Assembly (NCBI GenBank): GCA_020635285.1
Contig: JACKAB010000007.1
Coordinates: 434,001 to 498,000, forward strand
Length of the DNA: 64,000 bases
Source: Ignavibacteriales bacterium
Lineage (GTDB): Bacteria > Bacteroidota > Ignavibacteria > Ignavibacteriales > Melioribacteraceae
Reading direction: 5' to 3'
The notes under the pieces were generated by a model. That model was not told the DNA's origin, ran no database searches, and worked only from the letters and a program-made list of their open reading frames with translations. This document shows, in pieces, positions 57,322-64,000 of the stretch (its first letter is position 1; the number at the start of each line of letters is the position of its first letter). The position numbers were made by a program, and so were the translations under genes.

Positions 57322-59863
57322 TTATGCAGAATTCCTACTTGCATTTATATTACCGTAAAGCGAACGTTTAACAATTTTTTCATAACTATTTTTATATTTA
57401 GATTCTTCTTCAATTTTCTGCAATGCCGATTGCTGTATTACTAGTAATGGTAAAACTATTTTTTCTCTAATCTCAATAGAACTTCTTGAAATAGGTTCTT
57501 CCTCCATTAAAAATTTATACCCAGATATAAGTAAAACCATTTCTTTTGATAAATTATATTCTTCAAATAATAGCTGCCAAAATTCTTTAAACTCAGCATC
57601 CTTATTTATATAGTTTGTTAAATTGAAATTACATTTGTTTAAGGACATCATACTATTTAGAATTAACGCCTTAAAAAATGGTACTTCAGAAAATAGCTTT
57701 TGCATTTCACTTAACTTACCATTATCTATTAATTTCTTTATCGCAGTTCCAATTCCAAAATAACCAGGAACGTTTTGTTTTAACTGACTCCAAGAACCTA
57801 CGAATGGTATTGCCCGCAAATCTTTTAAGTTTAGTTTTTTGTTATCGCCTCTTTTTGTCGGTCGACTGCCAATATTAGTATCTCCATAATATTTTAGAGT
57901 ACTTTTATTTTCTAAATATGGGATAAATTTTTCGTGGTTTTTCAATTCAGTATATTTTTCAAAACTTATTTTCGCTAACTGCTCAATAATTTGTCTGGAG
58001 TCTTCACTGATCACATTTTCTTTTTCGGATAAATTATGTGATAAACCAGCTGTAAGTAGCTGTTCACAATTATGGATGAAGTGTGCTTTAGTTCCGTATT
58101 TACTGGTTATTGTTTGTCCTTGTATAGTTATTTGAATTGCATGATTAGCTATTCTTTCACTTTGAGATGCATAAAATCTATGAGTTTTACCACCGCCTCT
58201 TGCTGGCGGACCGCCGCGTCCATCAAAGAAAATGGCTTTAATATTATGATGATTGCAAACGGATGTTAAATTTTCTTTAGTTTTAAAAATAGACCAATTA
58301 GCTTGAAGATAACCGCCATCTTTTGTCCCGTCAGAAAAACCAAGCATAATAGTTTGAAAATTATTTCTTTGAGTAATATGATTCCGATATTCAGGGATTT
58401 CAAAAAGTTCTGTCATTTTTTTCTGAGTTTTCCATTCCTTCTATTGATTCAAAAAGAGGTATAATATCGAACGGAATATTGTTGTTTTTCCAGCTGCACC
58501 ATTTTAATAATGCATGAACAAATAGCACTGAAAATATATCTTCCGAATTGCTAATAATATATCTGTTACAGCCTTCTTCACCATTTTTGTTTTGTATTAT
58601 TTGTAATTGGGAAATTGTTTTAATTGTATCTTTTACTATATCGTTATACTCATCAACATTAACTTGAACTGCTTTTTTTGTTAATATCGTTATCAATTCA
58701 GCTTTGCTTAACTCATCTAAACTATTTTTAATTAGTTTTTCTTTCTTTAATATTTCTTCAATGGTTTGTTTATGAACAGTATGATTTTGTCTAATATCAA
58801 GAGCAGCAAAATGTGTTCTAAAGATTTTTACTTTATCAATAAATTTTTCTAATTCGTCTAAATATAAACTGTTATAGTTGTTTATTAGGGATTCTTTTAT
58901 TTTATAGAGTGGATTTATTATATCATCAAACTTTAATGTTTTGGTTTTATCAAAGATTGTTAAATAGAGTTTATTTTTTAAATTATCAATATCACCTTCC
59001 ACTTTTCTAAAAGTTAATTTTTGTTCAAAATCTATAAGGTCATTATAGTAGCAACTCATTAAGCTCATTCTTAGATCATCAGAAACATCCATTGTGGTTT
59101 CAGCAGTTACAAATGGATTTCCATCTCTATCGCCGCCGGGCCAAAAACCAAACTGAATTAAATTTGGATTATCAAATTGGGTGCCTTGAACATTTTCTTT
59201 GATATGAGCATATAAATCACCAACTGCATTGTAATAAACTGACTTAAGAAAATAAATTACATTTTTTGCTTCATCATTTGGAGTTGGTTTTTTAGAATTA
59301 ATTAATGATGTTAGTCCAAGCTGCTGCAATGTGAGATCAATATCATTAATATTATTATCTGCAATCAGTAACCTTAACTTTGCAATAATATCTAAAACAG
59401 AGGGTGGATAAAATTGTGTTGGGTGCGCGGTAAATACAATGCGAGTGCTAAAGGTTGCAAGCTTATCTAAAAATTTATCCAGATTATTTTTACTTCTAGC
59501 CAAATGGATATAATCTTTAAAAGATAAATTATTCTCGAGATTTACCAGCATTTTAAAACCCGAATCTTCAACACTATCATAAAGTACAACTTGCCGCTCA
59601 ACATATTGAATAACTCTAAACATGAAATCAATCTTTTCTTCTTCAGATATTATTTGAGTATGGGAACTGAAGAAAGAATCCATAATTTCAGATGGGTCTT
59701 TCCCTTTTTCTAACTCACTTTTACAGACTTGATGCAGCAATGGGATTAACATTCCAATATTACTAACCTTTGGATAAGGAAGGTTTAAGAATAAGCTATT
59801 ATAAATGTCAAACCTATTCTTTACTATTTTATCAAACTCTTTGTTTATAATTATATTTTTCAT
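57322..59863 (-). pseudogene. ppc: phosphoenolpyruvate carboxylase (single-base frameshift)
   Basis: The reconstructed protein of about 846 aa carboxylates PEP to oxaloacetate to refill the TCA cycle. The first open part (59863-58400) has catalytic TAHPTQ, GFWPGGDRDGNPFVTAETT and FAALDIRQNHTVH. The second (58416-57322) has LGFSDGTKDGGYLQANWSIF, FFDGRGGPPARGGGKTH and QGQTITSKYG. They overlap at an A-run near 58411-58415, where one extra A ends the first frame with NDRTF. The extreme C-terminus reads NINASRNSA where most enzymes have an R/QNTG ending that touches the active site. The window shows no regulatory site. Confidence 0.88.
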
Positions 59864-59994
59864 AAATAGAATCTTTGCTGAAGTTTATTAAAGTCAAATT
59901 TTTAATTGCACAATAATAAGAATAAAATTCTAATTTTATGTGTTACGTTAGAATGATAAAACAATAACTACCTCTATTTAACAAATATTATTTT

Positions 59995-60528
59995 ATGAAA
60001 TTAGGATTAGTTCGACATTTTAAAGTAATTACAAATGAGAAACCTTTTCTATCCTCAAAAGAGTTTACTCAAGCAATGGCAAATTATGATGTGGCAAAAG
60101 TTAGAGCAAATGGATTAAAAATTAATGCAGCCGATTGGGAAATTTGCTATTGCAGCACACTCCCTCGGGCAATTACTACAGCTGAAACAATTTACAATAA
60201 AGAAATTATAAAAACTGAATTACTTGTCGAGGTTCCAATTTCACCTTTTACAAATTGGAATATTAAATTACCTTTAAGTCTGTGGCATATTGGCGCGCGT
60301 ATTGCATGGTATAAATCTCATAAGTCTCAATTAGAAAATATTCATCAAACTAAACATAGAATTAATGAATTTTACAAATTGATCAAAAACTTTGGATATG
60401 AAAATATATTAATAGTTTCTCACGGATATTTCTTAAGAATGTTTTATGAAGAAATGAAGAAAAAAGGATTTACGGGTGAAGTTGATTTGAATATTCAGAA
60501 TGGAAGATTGTATTTGATAGAGGATTAA
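59995..60528 (+). CDS. histidine phosphatase family protein
   Basis: This 177-aa phosphoglycerate-mutase-like phosphatase has the catalytic His in GLVRHFKV (RHF instead of the usual RHG). The second arginine region is CYCSTLPRAITTAETIY, the glutamate site is VEVPIS and the second catalytic His is in LIVSHGYFLRMFYEEM. The replacement of Gly by Phe after RH is unusual but tolerated in some members. The substrate is unknown. It is transcribed divergently from PEP carboxylase with 131 bases between. Confidence 0.85.
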   Translation: MKLGLVRHFKVITNEKPFLSSKEFTQAMANYDVAKVRANGLKINAADWEICYCSTLPRAITTAETIYNKEIIKTELLVEVPISPFTNWNIKLPLSLWHIGARIAWYKSHKSQLENIHQTKHRINEFYKLIKNFGYENILIVSHGYFLRMFYEEMKKKGFTGEVDLNIQNGRLYLIED

Positions 60529-60595
60529 CTGCATCGTTTATAGCGTTACATGTTATCAAGAGATTCAAACATTACAGCGAATATGTAATAAAAAC

Positions 60596-61057
60596 TTAAT
60601 TTATAGATTTGATCAAATAAACTTTATCTCTAAAAGTAATTTCATCTTTAATTGCTTTATTGTAAAGCGCTTGTCCTATTGGGGATGATAGGGATATGGC
60701 AATATATTCAGTTTTATCAATATTTAATTTACCGGCGCTGATTGCCATAAAAAAAATACCATTATTTGTGCTAACTAAACTTCCTGGCAGAACTGTTTGA
60801 TATGTTTTCTCAATATTGATTTGGCTCAAAGCTTTTTTTAATTTTAATCCATCGTTTAATTGTTCGGAGTATTTCTCAATTTCAAGCTGTATCATAGAGC
60901 GGCTCGTTTCATACTGATCTCCCGAGCTGCTTTTTGTTTCTTCATTTGCAGAACTTTGTGCACTTTCAATTGCTTCTTCCGCATTCTGAATCTTATCGTC
61001 TACATAATCTTTGCAAAGAGAAAACAACTCTCTCTTAATTTCTAGTTTAGTTTTCAT
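60596..61057 (-). CDS. GreA/GreB-like C-terminal domain protein
   Basis: This 153-aa protein has an N-terminal helical part with KSSSGDQYETSRSMIQLEIE and a C-terminal FKBP-like domain of GreA type: VLPGSLVSTNNGIFFMAISA, YIAISLSSPIGQALYNKAIK and TFRDKVYLIKSIN. SPIGxAL is the GreA/B hallmark. Relatives in Bacteroidota are often mislabelled 3-oxoacyl-ACP synthase. It may act near the RNA polymerase secondary channel; the acidic N-terminal tip of true GreA is not clear. It starts 7 bases past the alaS stop, so it is translated from the alaS mRNA. Confidence 0.75.
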   Translation of the reverse strand: MKTKLEIKRELFSLCKDYVDDKIQNAEEAIESAQSSANEETKSSSGDQYETSRSMIQLEIEKYSEQLNDGLKLKKALSQINIEKTYQTVLPGSLVSTNNGIFFMAISAGKLNIDKTEYIAISLSSPIGQALYNKAIKDEITFRDKVYLIKSIN

Positions 61058-61064
61058 GTTATAA

Positions 61065-63623
61065 TCAATTTATTGATTTAATTATTTCTTCAACACTTTT
61101 TAATGTGTCATCAATTTTTTGTACGTCTTTGCCGCCGGCTGTTGCTAAGTGAGGTCTTCCACCGCCGCCGCCGCCAACTTGTTTTGCAAGTTGACCGACT
61201 ATTTTTCCTGCCTGCATTTTTTTAGTTTTAATTACATCATCAGTTACAACGCAAACAATACCAACCTTTCCATCAACTTCCGAAATTAAAACGCCCACTC
61301 CGCTTTTTATTTTTTCTCTTAAGTCATCACCCATGGATTTTAATTCATCCATATTGTTTACATCAACTTTACCTTTAAAGATATTAATTCCATTTACCTC
61401 AACCGGGTTTTGAACAATAGAATCAATACCTCCAAGTTTTTCTTTTAATTTAAACTCAGAAAGTTCTTTTTCAATCTTTTTCTTCTCATCTAAGAGGAGA
61501 GATATTTTTTCGTCTGCATTTTTCAGCTCTTGTAATTGATTTTGAATATATTTCTCAACTCCCAAACCGGTTACTGCCTCAATTCTCCTTACTCCACTTG
61601 CAATTGAAGACTCACTTACAATTTTAAATAATCCTATTTGCGAACTATTCTGAACATGAGTACCCCCGCAAAACTCTAATGAAAAATCACCGAACTGAAC
61701 AACATTAACTTTGTCGCCATATTTATCGCCAAAGAACATGAGTGCGCCCATTTTCTTTGCTTCTTCAAAAGGGATATTTCTGTGATGCTGAAGAGCAATA
61801 TTTTCATGAAGTTTATAATTTACAAGTGATTCAATTTCTTGTAATTCTTCCGGAGTAACTTTCTGAAAATGTGCAAAGTCAAAACGAAGTCTGTCTGGTC
61901 CAACATAACTGCCGGCTTGTTTTACATGAGTTCCTAAAATTTTTCTAAGTGCGGCGTGCATAAAATGAGTTGCGCTGTGATTACGCATAATTTCCCAACG
62001 GCGATTTACATCAACTTTTGCCGTTACCTCCTCACTTAAATTATCTTTTATTTCTCCTTCAAACTCGTGTGCAAAAATATTATTGTGCTTGATTGTATTT
62101 AGAATTTTAATTGAGCGATTTGAGATTTCTAAAATTCCAGTATCGCCAATTTGTCCGCCTGATTCTGCATAGAAAGGAGTTTTATCTAGGACTAAAAAAT
62201 TGTCAGCTATTCTTAAAATTCTGGATGTGGTTTCTAATTTTTCATAACCTTCAAAAACTGAGTCATCTAAATCGGAATGATCAGAAAGTGATTCCAATAA
62301 ATTCACAGATGACAATTTATTTTTAGTAGCGCTTCTAGCTCGATTCTTCTGCTCATTCATGAGTTTGTTAAATTGTTTCTCATCAATTCTCAAACCTTTT
62401 TCAGTAGCCATAACATTGGTTAAATCAACCGGGAATCCGAAAGTATCATAAAGTTTAAAAACTTCTTCACCGGGAATTACTTTTGATTTTATTACATATT
62501 CTGATTTTACAATTTCTTCAAAAAGATCAATACCTCTATCTAAAGTTGCATTAAAACTTTCTTCTTCAGCCTTAATTATTTTTTCAATATTTAATTGATT
62601 TGATTTTATTTCCGGAAAAACATCGCTCATTGTATTAACTAAAATATCAACAAGTTTAAACAAAAACGGTTCTGATAAATTTAAGTTTCTACCGTAACGA
62701 GCAGCTCTTCTTAAAATTCTGCGCAGCACATAACTTCTGCCTTCATTACCGGGAGTAGCACCATCGGCAATAGCAAAGGTTAATGTTCTTATGTGATCTG
62801 CAATTACACGCATTGCAATTTGATCTTTCTCTTTTTCATAAGGGATTTTAGCAAGCTCGGATATCTTTTTAATTATTGGTTGAAAAACATCAGTATCATA
62901 ATTTGATTTTTTATTTTGCAATACGGCGCAAACTCTCTCAAATCCCATTCCGGTATCAACGTGTTTTGCTGGTAGTTCGTGCAGCTTTCCGTTAGCATCT
63001 CTATTGTTTTGTATAAATACCAAATTCCAAATTTCAATACACTCCGGAACTCCTGCATTAACATATTTAGGATTATTAAAATCATCACCAACATTTATAT
63101 GAATCTCTGAGCAAGGGCCGCATGGACCTGTATCGCCCATTTCCCAAAAATTATCTTTTGCTCCAAATTTTAAAATGTGGTCAGGATTAATATCCGTCTT
63201 CGTTTTCCACATCTCCAAAGCTTCATCATCAGTTTCATAAACAGTTGCCCAAAGTCTTTCTTTGGGAAGTTTCCAAACTTCTGTTAATAATTCCCAAGCC
63301 CAAATTATTGCTTCTTCTTTATAATAATCTCCAAATGACCAGTTGCCCAACATTTCAAAAAAAGTATGATGATAAGTATCATGACCAACTTCTTCTAAAT
63401 CGTTATGTTTGCCGCTTACACGGATACATTTTTGAGTATCAGCAGCACGTTTAAAATCACGAGTCCCTTGCCCTAAAAACACATCTTTAAATTGATTCAT
63501 TCCAGCGTTCGTAAATAGTAGAGTCGGGTCATCATAAGGAACAACAGGTGCGCTCGCAACTATCTTATGTTCTTTTGATTTGAAAAAATCTAAAAATTGC
63601 TGCCGGATTTCTTGTGAAGTCAT
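61065..63623 (-). CDS. alaS: alanine-tRNA ligase
   Basis: This 852-aa enzyme charges tRNA-Ala. It starts MTSQEIRQQFLDFFKSKEHK with motif-containing PTLLFTNAGMNQFKDVFLGQ. GDTGPCGPCSEIH follows at the adenylation site and DTGMGFERVCAVLQ at motif 3. The editing domain carries the zinc ligands in RNHSATHFMHAALRKI and CGGTHVQNSSQIG. The C-terminal domain ends GGGGGGRPHLATAGG. The length and frame are complete, a useful contrast to the many broken genes nearby. Its start has no strong ribosome site; it is the first gene of a two-gene operon with the GreA-like gene. Confidence 0.97.
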   Translation of the reverse strand: MTSQEIRQQFLDFFKSKEHKIVASAPVVPYDDPTLLFTNAGMNQFKDVFLGQGTRDFKRAADTQKCIRVSGKHNDLEEVGHDTYHHTFFEMLGNWSFGDYYKEEAIIWAWELLTEVWKLPKERLWATVYETDDEALEMWKTKTDINPDHILKFGAKDNFWEMGDTGPCGPCSEIHINVGDDFNNPKYVNAGVPECIEIWNLVFIQNNRDANGKLHELPAKHVDTGMGFERVCAVLQNKKSNYDTDVFQPIIKKISELAKIPYEKEKDQIAMRVIADHIRTLTFAIADGATPGNEGRSYVLRRILRRAARYGRNLNLSEPFLFKLVDILVNTMSDVFPEIKSNQLNIEKIIKAEEESFNATLDRGIDLFEEIVKSEYVIKSKVIPGEEVFKLYDTFGFPVDLTNVMATEKGLRIDEKQFNKLMNEQKNRARSATKNKLSSVNLLESLSDHSDLDDSVFEGYEKLETTSRILRIADNFLVLDKTPFYAESGGQIGDTGILEISNRSIKILNTIKHNNIFAHEFEGEIKDNLSEEVTAKVDVNRRWEIMRNHSATHFMHAALRKILGTHVKQAGSYVGPDRLRFDFAHFQKVTPEELQEIESLVNYKLHENIALQHHRNIPFEEAKKMGALMFFGDKYGDKVNVVQFGDFSLEFCGGTHVQNSSQIGLFKIVSESSIASGVRRIEAVTGLGVEKYIQNQLQELKNADEKISLLLDEKKKIEKELSEFKLKEKLGGIDSIVQNPVEVNGINIFKGKVDVNNMDELKSMGDDLREKIKSGVGVLISEVDGKVGIVCVVTDDVIKTKKMQAGKIVGQLAKQVGGGGGGRPHLATAGGKDVQKIDDTLKSVEEIIKSIN

Positions 63624-63802
63624 ATTTCAACTTATAAATTATTTGCAAAGCAGAAATATAATAAAAGAATATCACACAGATGAAACAGATTCAATAGATT
63701 TTGAAAGACATTATTGATCTATTATTAAGAATCTTTTATGTGTTTAATGAATCCAATCTGAATTATAAATTTTGTAAATTACTAAATAAAAACGGAGATA
63801 AA

Positions 63803-64000
63803 ATGGCTGAGCACACTGCAGTAGTTAAACAATTAGAAGGAATAACATTTGTCGGTAAAACTGAATCAAATCAATGGGTAACAATGGATGGACCTGAAAG
63901 TTTTGGAGGAAGTAACTCTGCAATAAGACCCAAAGAACTGCTTTTGTTAAGTTTAGGCGGATGCACCGCTTCAGATGTGATTGCAATCCTGCAGAAGAAA
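63803..64000 (+). CDS. OsmC family protein (5' part)
   Basis: The gene starts at 63803 after GGAG (63795) and runs off the window. The visible 66 residues, MAEHTAVVKQLEGITFVGKT ... DGPESFGGSNSAIRPKELLL and LSLGGCTASDVIAILQKK, match OsmC-like peroxide reductases of the YhfA type. The first catalytic Cys lies in GGCTASD. OsmC proteins reduce organic hydroperoxides. The gene is divergent from alaS, with 179 bases between. Confidence 0.88.
   Translation, partial: MAEHTAVVKQLEGITFVGKTESNQWVTMDGPESFGGSNSAIRPKELLLLSLGGCTASDVIAILQKK

Overview
This is a low-GC chromosomal window that looks like a member of the Ignavibacteria (Bacteroidota/Chlorobi assemblage). The main reason is a set of secreted proteins ending in type IX secretion (T9SS) sorting domains of the form NYPNPFNPST...YDILGREV. 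Supporting signs are in-frame PAGRQ palindromic inserts, a hybrid two-component regulator with AraC output, and many small secreted or lipoproteins. No rRNA, tRNA, CRISPR array, phage or transposase gene was recognised. The assignment rests on pattern recognition, not on a search.

Layout. 0-7.3 kb: a polyphosphate-linked block with a VTC-type polyphosphate polymerase, a DUF4956 membrane protein, two tandem CotH genes and a PPK2 kinase. 7.3-12.3 kb: a DUF481-like barrel protein, a potassium channel, a GYD protein, a propeller lipoprotein and an alkaline phosphatase. 12.6-23.6 kb, all minus strand: a Ser/Thr kinase with TPRs, a 64-aa peptide resembling NHLP/Os1348-type precursors, an isoprenoid-synthase-fold protein, a GAF sigma-54 activator, a HEAT-repeat protein and an M6 metalloprotease. 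About 2.7 kb of this block is repeated in an indel-riddled form. 23.9-34.5 kb: secreted esterases, beta-helix proteins and T9SS cargo with AraC and NTF2-like genes. 34.7-41.1 kb: a hybrid sensor kinase, DUF423, PhoH and a succinate-semialdehyde dehydrogenase. 41.3-48.3 kb: a DODA-type dioxygenase, a shortened Crp/Fnr regulator, DoxX, glutaminase (two copies, one broken) and DUF2200. 48.6-54.4 kb: sugar use, with a GH115 glucuronidase, a sugar isomerase, FucU and a nucleotidyltransferase-GHMP kinase fusion. 54.6-64 kb: DUF1059, CoA-binding protein, 3-methyladenine glycosylase, PNGase F-like protein, PEP carboxylase, histidine phosphatase, GreA-like protein, AlaS and the start of an OsmC gene.

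Quality. More than a dozen genes are broken by single-base indels, mostly in homopolymers. Two stretches (12.9-18.4 and 42.6-47.5 kb) are direct duplications in which wherever one copy is intact the other is degraded. This is best explained by an incompletely polished long-read assembly with falsely duplicated overlaps, so most 'pseudogenes' here are probably functional genes. The tandem CotH genes differ, because their ends are truly different and they look like real paralogues.

Most interesting leads: two families of paired 21-bp direct repeats, each present at two promoters; the kinase/peptide/isoprenoid-synthase/sigma-54 cluster; PAGRQ elements and a short derivative inserted at fixed positions inside T9SS domains; a conserved untranslated leader upstream of three unrelated genes; and the nucleotidyltransferase-GHMP kinase fusion beside FucU.
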